Assembly (NCBI GenBank): GCA_030549815.1
Contig: JAUQQQ010000009.1
Location: 13,452-77,451, forward strand
DNA length: 64,000 nucleotides
Direction: 5' to 3'
From: a bacterium
Lineage (GTDB): Bacteria; DRYD01
A model generated the notes under the pieces. The model ran no database searches. It was not told the DNA's origin and saw only the letters and a program-made list of their open reading frames with translations. How positions within the stretch are numbered: the first letter of the stretch is position 1; the number at the start of each line of letters is the position of its first letter. A program made the position numbers and the translations under genes. Positions 8,427 to 17,892 of this stretch are shown piece after piece.

Positions 8427-9679
8427 TCTATACTTACCAATCTTGGATTACTATAAAAAATTAAATACATTACAGTCTTTGTAACATAGATTGCAGTGAA
8501 GAAACTGACAACATTACCCCATAATAAAGCAAAACCAAATCCTTGTATGGTAGATGTCCCAAAAATCATCAAGATGATAGCAGCAATGATAGTAGTTAAA
8601 TGGCTATCTAAGATAGTATCAAAAGATCTCGCAAAAGCTAAATCTAAGGAAGTATTTATCGGCTTACCAGCCCTTATTTCTTCCTTCAATCTTTCAAAGA
8701 TCAAGATATTAGCATCAACGGCCATACCTATCGACAAAATAATACCTGCGATAGAACCTAAAGTCAAAACAGTATTACTAACAGAAATTATCCATAAGAA
8801 AAGCAATCCATAAAAAACGAGAGCAAAAACAGCAACCAAACCAGGAACCCTATAGAAAGTTATCATAAATAAAGCAACAATGGAAAGAGCGATAATTCCT
8901 GCCTCTAAACTCTTTTTCAAATGTTTTTCCCCCAAAGTAGGACCTATGGCATAAGCTTCCAAAACAACAGGTGGATAATCCAATTTACCAGCGTTTAAAT
9001 ATATAGCCAACTCTCTTGCTTCTTTAAGAGCACTATCTTTATCTTTTTGACCTAACGTTATTATTCCACTTCCACCAGTAATAACAGACTGAACGATAGG
9101 AGCAGAAATTTCTTTTCCGTCAAAGTAAATATATATGGGTTTTTGTAAGTATTCTCTCGTTATTTGTTCAAATATTTTTGCACCTTCAGAATCGAGAGTA
9201 AAAGCGACATGTGGATAGTGGGTTGTAGGGTCATATTCTACAGTTGCTCTTATTATCCTATCCCCTGTAAGGACAGTTTTTTTTGTCATAATGCCAGTAT
9301 TTGGATCATATTCATCAACCTTAAACTCAAGTTTTCCGACTTTTGTAACTCTTTCTAATGCTTCATTAGTATCAGTAATTTCAGGTATTTCTATTATTAC
9401 TCTATTTTTACCGGCTTGTTGAATTACAACCTCGTAAGTCCCTGTTGGGTTTAACCGCTTTTCTAATATTCCCATTATTTGCCTCATTTCACTATCACTT
9501 AGAATCCTTTTAGATGGGTCATAAATTTCCAACATAATGTGTATCCCATATCTCAAATCAAGCCCCAACTTTATAGGAACAGATTGATTCTTAGTTAATG
9601 GAAAAAATAGGTAATAAATAAAATATAATGTCAAAACTAATATACCTATGGTCAAAGCAAATGATATTTGTCTATTCAT
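8423..9679 (-). CDS. secD: Protein translocase subunit SecD
   Basis: 418 residues. An N-terminal membrane helix is followed by PIKLGLDLRYGIHIMLEI (family form LGLDLxGGxxLxLE), periplasmic P1 domain segments, and five C-terminal membrane helices of the RND type with GMAVDANILIFERLKEEI, the motif carrying the conserved Asp of the proton path. SecD and SecF use the proton gradient to pull secreted proteins across the membrane. Normally secF follows directly or is fused; here the next gene, overlapping by four bases, encodes an OPT transporter and no secF lies in the window. The length is that of a single SecD. Confidence 0.93.
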   Translation of the reverse strand: MNRQISFALTIGILVLTLYFIYYLFFPLTKNQSVPIKLGLDLRYGIHIMLEIYDPSKRILSDSEMRQIMGILEKRLNPTGTYEVVIQQAGKNRVIIEIPEITDTNEALERVTKVGKLEFKVDEYDPNTGIMTKKTVLTGDRIIRATVEYDPTTHYPHVAFTLDSEGAKIFEQITREYLQKPIYIYFDGKEISAPIVQSVITGGSGIITLGQKDKDSALKEARELAIYLNAGKLDYPPVVLEAYAIGPTLGEKHLKKSLEAGIIALSIVALFMITFYRVPGLVAVFALVFYGLLFLWIISVSNTVLTLGSIAGIILSIGMAVDANILIFERLKEEIRAGKPINTSLDLAFARSFDTILDSHLTTIIAAIILMIFGTSTIQGFGFALLWGNVVSFFTAIYVTKTVMYLIFYSNPRLVSIE

Positions 9680-9738
9680 AAATTTAGAATTTATCCATTA
9701 CTAACTTTTATCCTCCTCAAAAAACATAGAAAAACTAA

Positions 9739-10407
9739 AAGTATTCCTACAAAAGGGTTTTTACACAAATCATTAAAAAGTATTCTGAGACAATAAATGA
9801 TTTATCTCAGTATACTTTTAAATCAATACAATCATTACTAATATCATTAATTGAATTAGTTCTCAATACCATATACACTTTAATGTATGAAATTCTTCTT
9901 ATAGGTATATTTTTTCTTGTCTATAGATAATCAATAAAAGAAATTTTTTCAAATGATATAAAAGAAGCAATAATTAAAGAAGTTATCAAAACATTAGTGG
10001 CAGAAAAAAAGATAATGATAGAAAAATTTGATAAAAAAGTTGATAGAAATATCTTTAACAAAGGTTATTTTCCTTTTAGTCCAACAAAAATTAATAAAAT
10101 GAATTTTTATTTTGAAATAGTACATCCACCTTTTTATATACAAGCGACAGAAATTAAATTTTTTAAAGTATCACACTCATACAAAAGTTATTCATATAAC
10201 TTAGTGTCAAGTGGTATATTACTAAAAATAAAATCAACAGATGAATTTAAAGTAGAAGACATTAATATAAAAGATATTTTCCATGCAACGTCAAAAACCT
10301 ACTATAAAGGTGATTTTTTATACATATACATTCCTTATTCTTCAAAAAGTGAGTTTTATATTCTTTTAGTAAAATTGAATATTTACCCTTGCTTAATGAG
10401 ATATTAG
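9739..10407 (+). pseudogene. DUF3137-like membrane-anchored protein, interrupted by an in-frame stop
   Basis: One frame is open from 9739 to 10407 except for a single TAA at 9928-9930. The first part encodes two hydrophobic stretches (SLLISLIELVLNTIY and YEILLIGIFFLVYR). After the stop it continues SIKEIFSNDIKEAIIKEV and a roughly 130-residue soluble part with FYFEIVHPPFYIQATEIKFF. This layout, membrane anchor plus a beta-rich domain, resembles the two DUF3137-like genes at 37139-37720 and 37723-38366. Without the stop it would be about 220 residues. The 3' part could be translated from GTG at 9997, but no Shine-Dalgarno sequence is visible. The best reading is a nonsense-mutated gene. Confidence 0.55.
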
Positions 10408-10435
10408 ATATATTTTGGGCTATAATAAAATTAAG

Positions 10436-10509
10436 TGGGCGAGACAGGAGTTGAACCTGTGACCTCTTGCATGTCACGCAAGCGCTCTAACCACCTGAGC
10501 TACCCGCCC
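10436..10509 (-). tRNA. tRNA-Val (anticodon GAC)
   Basis: Cloverleaf on the minus strand: acceptor GGGCGGG/CTCGCCC (one G-U), D-arm TAGCTCAGGTGGTTAGAGC, anticodon stem CTTGC/GCAAG with loop GTGACAT (anticodon GAC), T-arm CACAGGTTCAACTCCTGTC. The discriminator is A and CCA is not encoded. Base 32 is an unusual G. Confidence 0.94.
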
Positions 10510-10560
10510 TTACTCTTTATATAATTCTTCTTTTTTGTCAAAAATCCTTTTAAATTTTTT

Positions 10561-10632
10561 AGCTGGGGATGGGAATCGAACCCACGACCTGCTCATTACG
10601 AGTGAGCTGCTCTACCCCTGAGCTACCCCAGC
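10561..10632 (-). tRNA. tRNA-Thr (anticodon CGT)
   Basis: Cloverleaf on the minus strand: acceptor GCTGGGG/CCCCAGC, D-arm TAGCTCAGGGGTAGAGC, anticodon stem GCTCA/TGAGC with loop CTCGTAA (anticodon CGT), T-arm CGTGGGTTCGATTCCCATC. The discriminator is T and CCA is not encoded. It lies about 50 bases upstream of tRNA-Val, probably in one transcript. Confidence 0.95.
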
Positions 10633-10720
10633 AAAGATACCTTTTCATATTATTCTACAACTATCTTTTCCCTTCCTACTATCAAAACAAAAAGCATAAG
10701 TTTGGAATATTCCAATGAAT

Positions 10721-12046
10721 CTACTTCTGATAATAAACTAACCTTGCTACTGGAACTACGGTAAAATAATCCCTATAAACCCGGAACCAATACAAATTTT
10801 CATTAAAAACAACTAAATATCCATTTATTGGAAAATTTGAATGACTAAAATTGTAAATATACCTTGTTTTTGCAAATTCAAAAATTTGATTACTAAATGC
10901 CCAATTGTCTGTGTCAACTATTAAAAACTCTCCTATCCTTGTGTAAAAAGTCCTGGAAAAACTCCGACCTTTCTTCTTTCTATAATCATAAACTCTATAA
11001 TCAACATTAAACATCTGCCTTCGCGAATTAATAAAATACAACTTATCACCAAATAAACAAAAATCAAAATATAGTATATCAAAATTATTTTCGGAAGTAA
11101 AAGTATCTACAGTAAAATAACTTAAATTTTTATCATAATCATAAAAAGCGTAGTCTTCTGAATCATACCAATAATCATTGGTTATTTTTGAATACTTAAA
11201 AGCCACAAACACATCTGTTAAATAGTTATAAACATAAATTTTTTCAATAGTTGGGACAACGATATAAGGATAATAAAAATACAAGCCCCTTGGTGTTTTA
11301 GGAAAATCCCTTTTCCTTTGAATTTTGAAATCATTTTTACTTATAATATAAAGTCCTTTTACAGATGCTACTGCAAAATGATTTTCATCAATAAAAACAA
11401 TACCACTAACATTAGCTCCAAGATTATACTTACCAATTAGATTTCCATCATTTTTACTAAAAACATTTAATTTGTCGTAATGATCAACCACGAATACAAA
11501 TTTATCATCTGCCGTAACATACCTTACACCATTTACTTGCAAATTTATTACTTTTGAATTTTTTACATCATATATTCCTCCATTATAAAATACCAAATCA
11601 CTACGGATAAAAAATCCATCTTTAAAATCTGGTATTTTTCTGATATTCTTAATACTCTGTTCATAAAGTTCAGAATCTATTCTACAAAAACTAATACTTC
11701 CATCTTTTTCAAGAGAATATATTTCTAAATTCTGTTGATTAATCAAATAATAATTTTTATAACCAACTTCAACAGTTTTAACTATAGAGAAATCTTTATT
11801 GAAAAAGAAAATCTTATTATTTTTTTCAGGAATTATTAAATATTGATTAAAAACAAAAGGTTTTGAAGAGAGGGAAATATTAAAAGATAACCCATCTTGA
11901 GCATTAACACCAAAAATTATGAAAATAAATAGAAAAACAATGAAAATAAAAGGGCTTCTTTCGAGGTATCCTAAGGACATTCTTGATTTGGAAGTAATTC
12001 CCAAATCACTTTTAGTTGGGGATGCCTCCAACTTTACTCCTCCCAA
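10721..12046 (-). CDS. Secreted or membrane-anchored protein, possible beta-propeller
   Basis: About 440 residues, no family recognised. A hydrophobic segment (FIFIVFLFIFIIFGVNA) is followed by AQDG, a credible signal peptide with cleavage at VNA-QD. The exported part is rich in Tyr, Phe and Asp with short repeated strand patterns of the type FVFVVDHYDKLNVFSKNDG and LIGKYNLG, like the blades of a PQQ/WD-type propeller; this is inference. The start is uncertain: the frame opens at TTG 12046, a second TTG 15 bases downstream follows GGGAGGAG, and an ATG at 11980 would begin the signal peptide directly but has no Shine-Dalgarno. It lies downstream of the acidic orphan gene. Confidence 0.6.
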   Translation of the reverse strand: MGGVKLEASPTKSDLGITSKSRMSLGYLERSPFIFIVFLFIFIIFGVNAQDGLSFNISLSSKPFVFNQYLIIPEKNNKIFFFNKDFSIVKTVEVGYKNYYLINQQNLEIYSLEKDGSISFCRIDSELYEQSIKNIRKIPDFKDGFFIRSDLVFYNGGIYDVKNSKVINLQVNGVRYVTADDKFVFVVDHYDKLNVFSKNDGNLIGKYNLGANVSGIVFIDENHFAVASVKGLYIISKNDFKIQRKRDFPKTPRGLYFYYPYIVVPTIEKIYVYNYLTDVFVAFKYSKITNDYWYDSEDYAFYDYDKNLSYFTVDTFTSENNFDILYFDFCLFGDKLYFINSRRQMFNVDYRVYDYRKKKGRSFSRTFYTRIGEFLIVDTDNWAFSNQIFEFAKTRYIYNFSHSNFPINGYLVVFNENLYWFRVYRDYFTVVPVARLVYYQK

Positions 12047-12098
12047 TAATCACAATACATCATAAATCGATAGAAAAATCAAATAATTCAATTATTCT

Positions 12099-12764
12099 TC
12101 AATATTCTTTTTCAGCAGTTTCAATGTCTAAAGGATTATTATCCATAATAATAAGCTTTCCTTCTTTTATTTCAGAGGATGCTGGTTTAGAATCTTGGTA
12201 TATTTCTGTTTCTATGAAAGATGTCTCAGTAGGGAATTTTAATTGAGACATTTCTGCTTTATTTGTAGCTAACTGATTTTCAACTTCTTGTTTAGCGGCA
12301 AACTCTATTTCTTCAGGTGTAGCTCCAACTTTTTTTGCTAATTCACTAAATATTCTTTTTTCTCTATCTACTGTTTTTGTTTCAAATCCTACTTCTTCCA
12401 CACCTTCTTCTTCTTGGACAGTTACATTTTCGTGCTGCTCAAGTAATCCTGCTTCTTTGGCTCCTTCTTCAATAAGTAATTCTTCATCAATCATCACTGC
12501 ATCTTCATCCAATTCTTTATTAGTTAAGCTTTGGTTTATTAATCCCGTATTTTTTGCATTTTGCTCCAATTCTTTAGTTTGGTTATGTTTGTCTAAAATC
12601 TGGTGTTGGAGATTAGTATCATAAGCTTGTTTTTCCACCTTTTGCTGATCTGTAGTTTTCTTTGACATTGCACCATAAGTTGATGCTACATTTTTAGCTC
12701 CTTTCTCAATAAGCTTATTAATCAAATCATTTGGGTTCATTCCTGACGGATTTATGCCTGACAT
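12099..12764 (-). CDS. Hydrophilic acidic protein of unknown function
   Basis: 221 residues, no family recognised. It is strongly hydrophilic with no membrane segment. Residues 1-65 are Asn/Gln/Lys-rich and probably helical (NDLINKLIEKGAKNVAS). The middle (about 85-135) is Glu-rich (EELLIEEGAKEAGLLEQHE; VQEEEGVEEVG), followed by a helical stretch AKKVGATPEEIEFAAKQEV. A clear AAAGGAGG precedes the ATG. The gene is divergent from nuoL and upstream of the secreted protein at 10721-12046. It may be an adaptor or partly disordered scaffold, but there is no evidence for a specific job. Confidence 0.65.
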   Translation of the reverse strand: MSGINPSGMNPNDLINKLIEKGAKNVASTYGAMSKKTTDQQKVEKQAYDTNLQHQILDKHNQTKELEQNAKNTGLINQSLTNKELDEDAVMIDEELLIEEGAKEAGLLEQHENVTVQEEEGVEEVGFETKTVDREKRIFSELAKKVGATPEEIEFAAKQEVENQLATNKAEMSQLKFPTETSFIETEIYQDSKPASSEIKEGKLIIMDNNPLDIETAEKEY

Positions 12765-12899
12765 CTCTTTATCCTCCTTTCTATATTTTGATTTGCCAAA
12801 ATCTTCGCACTTTCCTTCCTTATGATAATATTAAAAAATCAAACATAAATTACCCTTAAAATTTTGTAAAAAAAATGTTAAAAATAAAATAAGTTTATT

Positions 12900-12930
12900 T
12901 TGACAAGGGAAGAATACAAAAAAATATAAT
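12900..12930 (+). promoter_or_regulatory. Candidate sigma-70 type promoter for nuoL
   Basis: TTGACA at 12900-12905 and TATAAT at 12925-12930 match both consensus hexamers, but the spacer is 19 bases, a little long. It sits about 45 bases upstream of nuoL in the divergent intergenic region. Confidence 0.45.
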
Positions 12931-12976
12931 TTTTAATTTAAGTAGGTAAAAAGGAAAAATTAGGGAGGGTTTATTA

Positions 12977-14980
12977 ATGTTAGAAATCATTGCCACACTT
13001 ACTCCTCTGCTTCCACTAATTGCTTTCTTTGTAGTAGCACTTCTTGTCTTTATATTTGAGAAGCCCCAACAAAAACTAAAATTAAATAAATTAATTTACT
13101 CTTCAATAACAATAAGTGCCATCTTCTTTTCTATGATTTTTAGCTTTATCATTTTCTTCAACCAATTAGGTAAAGAGCATTTGATCATTAATCTATACTC
13201 CTGGATCTCTTTCATACCGATAAATATTGGTTTTCTATATGATAGTTTAAGTTTATTTGTTTTGCTTATGGTAACTGTTGTTGTTCTAATGATTCAGATT
13301 TACTCAACGGGATACATGGAAGAAGATCGAGATTATCCTCGTTTTTTTGCTTACCTCAGTTTATTTACATCAGGAATGCTAATAACAGTTCTTGCATCAT
13401 CTTTAGTTACTTTTATAATAGGCTGGGAAATAATGGGGCTGTGTTCCTATTTATTAATAGGTTATTGGTATCACAAAGATAGCGCAGCAAGGGCTGCAAA
13501 AAAAGCATTCTTCATTACAAGATTAGGAGACCTGGGATTACTGCTTGCAATGTTTATCTTAATATCCAATGGTATTAGTTTAGATATTGTTGAATTAAAC
13601 AAATATTTTTCAAATGTAGAATTGATAAAAGGGTTAATTGTATTAGTACCAATAGGGATAATGATATCTGCATTTGGTAAATCCGCCCAATTTCCTTTGC
13701 ACGTATGGTTACCAGATGCGATGGAAGGTCCAACTCCCGTGTCAGCATTAATCCATGCAGCTACGATGGTAGCAGCAGGAGTCTATTTTATAGCCAGACT
13801 CTACCCAATGTTCTATAATACTGAAATATTTGGGATCAAATTAGTTGCAATAATAGGATTAATAGGAGCAACATCCGCATTCTTGGCCGCAACAATGGGA
13901 TTAGTAAACAGAGATATAAAAAGAATTTTGGCTTATTCAACAATGAGTCAATTGGGATATATGTTTATGGCGTTATCAAGTGCAGGTGCAGGAATAATAG
14001 CAGCAATATTCCACTTAATAACACACGGATTTTTTAAAGCACTCCTCTTCATGAGTGCAGGAAATGTTATAACAGCGATAGAAAGAGCTCATCATAAATT
14101 AGAACATGAACATCATCATACAAAACATATAGACCCTAATGACATATGGTTGCATAATAATTTAAAGAAAACGTTAAAACAAACATTTTGGTTATTTCTA
14201 GTAGGAACATTAGCTCTTGCAGGATTATTCCCATTTAGTGGATTCTTCAGTAAAGATGAAATATTATTAGCCGTATATAAAGAATACCCAATATTCTTCT
14301 TAATAGGTTTTATCACAGTTCTTTTAACTTCCTTCTATATGGGAAGAATAATATGGGTTTCATTCATTAAAGAAAAATCAGAAAAAGAAATAAAAGAAAC
14401 AGGCATAGATTACGAAACAGCTTCAAAAATAAACTCAAATCTAAAAGAAGTGCCACCAAATATGACCATTCCCTTATGGATACTTGCATTCTTATCGTTA
14501 GCGGGAGGAATTATAAACCTTCCTTTTGACACTGGAATTATTCCAAAACACTTCATGGGACATTACTTTGAAGAACTTTATCCAATAAAATTTGAGCATG
14601 GAGAATTTAACATTTTAATGGCATCACTTTCAACAATTCTTATATTAATAGGTTTTGCTTTAGGATATATTATTTATGTTATAAATTCAAACAGAAAAAT
14701 ACCAATGTTTTTGGAATCCATTTATAAAATATTAGTAAATCGATACTATATTGATGATATATATGATTCATTTTACAGGAACATAATGAAACCAATATCA
14801 ACATTCTTTTCTTTTATCGATAATAAAATTATCGTAAAAATGATAACAAAATTAGCTTCGGAAACATCCATGATTTCCTTAACATTAAGAAAAATACTAA
14901 ATGGATTATTTTACAATTACTACATTTGGGTAATATTAGGATTAATAATTGGGATACTTGGGGTGTTTTTTAACAAATAA
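12977..14980 (+). CDS. nuoL: NADH-quinone oxidoreductase subunit L-like protein
   Basis: 667 residues with about 15-16 membrane segments. The proton-antiporter core motifs are clear: EIMGLCSYLLIGYW near residue 155, GKSAQFPLHVWLPDAMEGPTP near 234-254 and HAATMVAAGVY. The C-terminal amphipathic region typical of NuoL is present. This is the distal antiporter-like subunit of complex I or a related ion pump. No other nuo genes are nearby. The loop before LALAGLFPFSGFFSKDE holds a His-rich insertion (HHKLEHEHHHTKH, about residues 372-384). AGGGAGGG precedes the ATG. DabB-type carbon-uptake partners (DUF2309) are not adjacent, so a complex I or Mrp-like role is more likely. Confidence 0.88.
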   Translation: MLEIIATLTPLLPLIAFFVVALLVFIFEKPQQKLKLNKLIYSSITISAIFFSMIFSFIIFFNQLGKEHLIINLYSWISFIPINIGFLYDSLSLFVLLMVTVVVLMIQIYSTGYMEEDRDYPRFFAYLSLFTSGMLITVLASSLVTFIIGWEIMGLCSYLLIGYWYHKDSAARAAKKAFFITRLGDLGLLLAMFILISNGISLDIVELNKYFSNVELIKGLIVLVPIGIMISAFGKSAQFPLHVWLPDAMEGPTPVSALIHAATMVAAGVYFIARLYPMFYNTEIFGIKLVAIIGLIGATSAFLAATMGLVNRDIKRILAYSTMSQLGYMFMALSSAGAGIIAAIFHLITHGFFKALLFMSAGNVITAIERAHHKLEHEHHHTKHIDPNDIWLHNNLKKTLKQTFWLFLVGTLALAGLFPFSGFFSKDEILLAVYKEYPIFFLIGFITVLLTSFYMGRIIWVSFIKEKSEKEIKETGIDYETASKINSNLKEVPPNMTIPLWILAFLSLAGGIINLPFDTGIIPKHFMGHYFEELYPIKFEHGEFNILMASLSTILILIGFALGYIIYVINSNRKIPMFLESIYKILVNRYYIDDIYDSFYRNIMKPISTFFSFIDNKIIVKMITKLASETSMISLTLRKILNGLFYNYYIWVILGLIIGILGVFFNK

Positions 14981-15032
14981 TTTAAGGAGTATTGAATAAT
15001 TTTGTGGAATATATATAAATAGAGAACTAATT

Positions 15033-17888
15033 ATGTTTAATAGCAGAGAAGAAATAATTAATAAACTAAACGAATACAAAGATTTATTAAAAAATGAATC
15101 AATAGATTATAATACTGTCAATGAAATAACAATTTTTTGTGCCAAGTATAGCTTTTTAGCAGATCTAAGAGAATCTTTATTTTTATTGATTGAAAAATTT
15201 CTAACTAATAAGCCTGATATACTATCTATTGAATACCAAAAGACTCTTTCCATTTTTCCAGAAGATGATGAAATATTTGAAAAATTTATTAACTTTATAA
15301 ATAACATAAAAATATCAGCAGAGGAAAAAAATATATATATAAAAACTTACATAAAAGTATTATCATCAATCGGTAAATTTGGGAAGGCAATAAATATTCT
15401 AAACGAGTTAATAAAGACAGATCCTAATAATGTTGAAAACCTCATATTAGCAGCAAATGTTTATGAAACGGAAGGACATATAGATAAAGCAGTAAATCTA
15501 TACCTGCAAGCCATAGATAAAATACAAAACATAGATGAAAAAATAAAGATAAGAGAACAAATAAGCACTATAGATCCTGCAAACAAAGAAAATATAATGG
15601 AATTAGTAGAACTATACATAGAGAAAAAGGAATTTGAACAAGCGTCAAAAATTTTAAGATTAATATTAAGGTATAATCAAAATGATCCTGAAGTTCTGTA
15701 CAAAATAGCTGAAATAGATCTACTAAAAGGTAATTACAGAGGGGCAACAATAGCAATAAAAAAAGCAATAGAATTAGATCCATTAAGTCCCAAATACAGA
15801 TACCTATTAGGCATGGTTTATTTCCACAGCGGAACAAAAGTTGAAGCTGAAAAAATATTAGATCAAGTAATTAATGAATTGTATCAAAATAACAATATAA
15901 AAGAACTAAAACAAGCTTTACAAGTATTAAATAGCATAAATTCAAGTTATAGTGAAAAATATAAAGACATTATTGAAATTGTAAAAGAACAAGAAGAAAG
16001 ACTGGAAAGAATAGAAAGAGTAGAAAAAGTGGAAGAAGAAAAACAAATTGAGCAAATTTCACAAAATTACGAAAAAGAACAAATAATAGAATCTCAAATA
16101 GCTTCCCAAGAAAGTAAAATAGAAGAAACAATAAACCAAAAAATTCAAGAAAAAAATATTGAAGAGAAAAAAGAAGAAAGAGAAACCTTATCAAAAACTC
16201 AAAGAAAAAGTACAGGAGTATTCATAAGAAAAGATATCCAAACCGAAGGACAACAAAAATCATTTTTATCTAAAAAAGAAAACTTACTTATAAAAGAAAG
16301 CACAGTTGGTATAAAACAAACATCCCCATTCATAAAAAAAGACTTTTCTAAATCAGAAGAAAAACCCACATTAGATAAATCAACATTAGATAAACCTACT
16401 TTAGTAAAACCTACGTTAGAAAAACCTACATTAGGAAAATCTGCGTTAGAAAAAAATATCTCCGATAAACCACTTCTTAACACATCTACAGAAAATCCTT
16501 CCTCAACAGTTATACTTCAAAAAGAACAACTACTAATAGAACAAGATATAAAAGAACAATCAAAAGCAAAAGAAATACAAGAAAAAGAAGAAACGATAGA
16601 AATTACAGTAAAAGCTGATCAGCAAGTAAAACAAGAAAATATAAAAAACATAGAAATTGAAATGTATGAAAATTTACTAAACGAAATTCTACAAAGCTCA
16701 AGTAAACCTGAAAATATAATAACAAATTCATTAAGATTGATAGATAATATATATCAACTTAAACCAAATAAATACAGATTATTTTTGTGGGTTTATAGGG
16801 TTCTTTTATTATCACAAATATACGGATTAGCAAAAATAAGACAAAAATTAGTTGATTTTATTAAGGAAATCGGTTTCGAAAAAGCATTAGAATATATAAA
16901 AATTCAACAATCTTCAGAAAACCCAATTTTTTCAATTTTCGAAAATTTATACTTATCACAACAATATGAAGAAATAAAAGATTCAATAAAGGAATTCATT
17001 AGGCAAATAATCATTAAAAATTCCATAAATAATTTTATAAAAATTTATAAAAAATTACAAGAAAAATTTCCGGATAAAACAAAAGAAATCGACAATATTT
17101 TCATAGATGTATTGAATGAAGAAAAAAACATCGATTTTATATATATATTCCTAAATATATCTTCCCCAGAAAACATTGAATACTTAAGTGCAGAAAACAT
17201 TGAATTACTATCAGAAAGTTTAGACTACAGTTCAATAATTGAAAATACTAAAATTCAAACAAAATCATCCATAATAGTAAAGTGCTTAGAAAACGAAAAA
17301 TTAAAAACTGTTGAAAAAATAATAAAAAAGACAATATCAGCTATCGATCTTTTAATAGAACTATATTCACATGAAAGAAAAATTAATATTCAAAAAGAAA
17401 TTGAGGATATAAATGTTAAATTAATTCTCATGCCTTTATTAAACAAAAACGGATATTATGAATTTTATTCAGAACTCTTAAATTATTCTAAATTAAACAA
17501 AATAAATTGGCTTTTATCATATCTGATAACCTCCAAATATCCAACACTGATTTTCATGAACATAGAAAATTTCAAAGATACAATATTAAAAATAAAAGAT
17601 AAAATTAAATCGATAAGAACAAACAATGAATTTAAAAAAGAAATTATTAACATTATAATAATGATTACGGAAGACGTTGAATTAGATGTATTCAACAATT
17701 ATATTAATAATCTTTTAGAAAAATATGAAGGTGAAAATGAACAATTCATGCTTAGCTTAATACAATGCTGGTACAATAAAAAGGAAAATCCCCAACTCTC
17801 AAACACAATATTAGAAAAATTAGAGTTAATCATTGATGAAATAAAGGAAAAAGAATTAATAGATTTTTATAAAATGTTAAAACAATAA
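15033..17888 (+). CDS. Large TPR protein with coiled-coil linker
   Basis: 951 residues. Residues about 100-290 hold several tetratricopeptide repeats (GKFGKAINILNELIKTDPNN; EGHIDKAVNLYLQAIDK; GNYRGATIAIKKAIELDP). Residues about 310-400 are a Glu/Lys/Gln-rich coiled coil, then a low-complexity linker with a pentapeptide repeat around KPTLE (16362-16451). The last roughly 400 residues are helical and of unknown type. There is no signal peptide, so it is probably a cytoplasmic scaffold. It is followed after four bases by a second helical repeat protein and lies between nuoL and a secreted nuclease. The pair looks like interacting partners, but the function is unknown. Confidence 0.75.
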   Translation: MFNSREEIINKLNEYKDLLKNESIDYNTVNEITIFCAKYSFLADLRESLFLLIEKFLTNKPDILSIEYQKTLSIFPEDDEIFEKFINFINNIKISAEEKNIYIKTYIKVLSSIGKFGKAINILNELIKTDPNNVENLILAANVYETEGHIDKAVNLYLQAIDKIQNIDEKIKIREQISTIDPANKENIMELVELYIEKKEFEQASKILRLILRYNQNDPEVLYKIAEIDLLKGNYRGATIAIKKAIELDPLSPKYRYLLGMVYFHSGTKVEAEKILDQVINELYQNNNIKELKQALQVLNSINSSYSEKYKDIIEIVKEQEERLERIERVEKVEEEKQIEQISQNYEKEQIIESQIASQESKIEETINQKIQEKNIEEKKEERETLSKTQRKSTGVFIRKDIQTEGQQKSFLSKKENLLIKESTVGIKQTSPFIKKDFSKSEEKPTLDKSTLDKPTLVKPTLEKPTLGKSALEKNISDKPLLNTSTENPSSTVILQKEQLLIEQDIKEQSKAKEIQEKEETIEITVKADQQVKQENIKNIEIEMYENLLNEILQSSSKPENIITNSLRLIDNIYQLKPNKYRLFLWVYRVLLLSQIYGLAKIRQKLVDFIKEIGFEKALEYIKIQQSSENPIFSIFENLYLSQQYEEIKDSIKEFIRQIIIKNSINNFIKIYKKLQEKFPDKTKEIDNIFIDVLNEEKNIDFIYIFLNISSPENIEYLSAENIELLSESLDYSSIIENTKIQTKSSIIVKCLENEKLKTVEKIIKKTISAIDLLIELYSHERKINIQKEIEDINVKLILMPLLNKNGYYEFYSELLNYSKLNKINWLLSYLITSKYPTLIFMNIENFKDTILKIKDKIKSIRTNNEFKKEIINIIIMITEDVELDVFNNYINNLLEKYEGENEQFMLSLIQCWYNKKENPQLSNTILEKLELIIDEIKEKELIDFYKMLKQ
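16362..16451 (+). repeat. Six 15-bp units encoding a KPTLx pentapeptide repeat
   Basis: Six in-frame 15-base units encode KPTLD, KSTLD, KPTLV, KPTLE, KPTLG and KSALE. They form a flexible Pro/Lys linker between the coiled coil and C-terminal helical part of the TPR protein. The units differ by a few bases, so expansion is not very recent. Confidence 0.8.
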
Positions 17889-17892
17889 AAAT

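Noticed and set aside
9680-9738. Second tRNA or small RNA before secD
   Set aside because: No cloverleaf or stable stem could be drawn.
10262-10477. Minus-strand frame running into tRNA-Val
   Set aside because: It overlaps the tRNA gene and the DUF3137-like remnant on the other strand; composition is not protein-like.
12016-12246. Plus-strand frame between the two orphan minus-strand genes
   Set aside because: It overlaps both minus-strand genes, one of which has a strong ribosome site, and shows no domain.
16362-16451. Short spaced repeats considered as a CRISPR array
   Set aside because: Units are 15 bases, contiguous and in frame with a coding sequence; there are no spacers, and no cas genes in the window.
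15568-16483. Several minus-strand Leu/Phe-rich frames opposite the TPR gene
   Set aside because: They are shadows of a Lys/Glu/Gln-rich gene read on the other strand.
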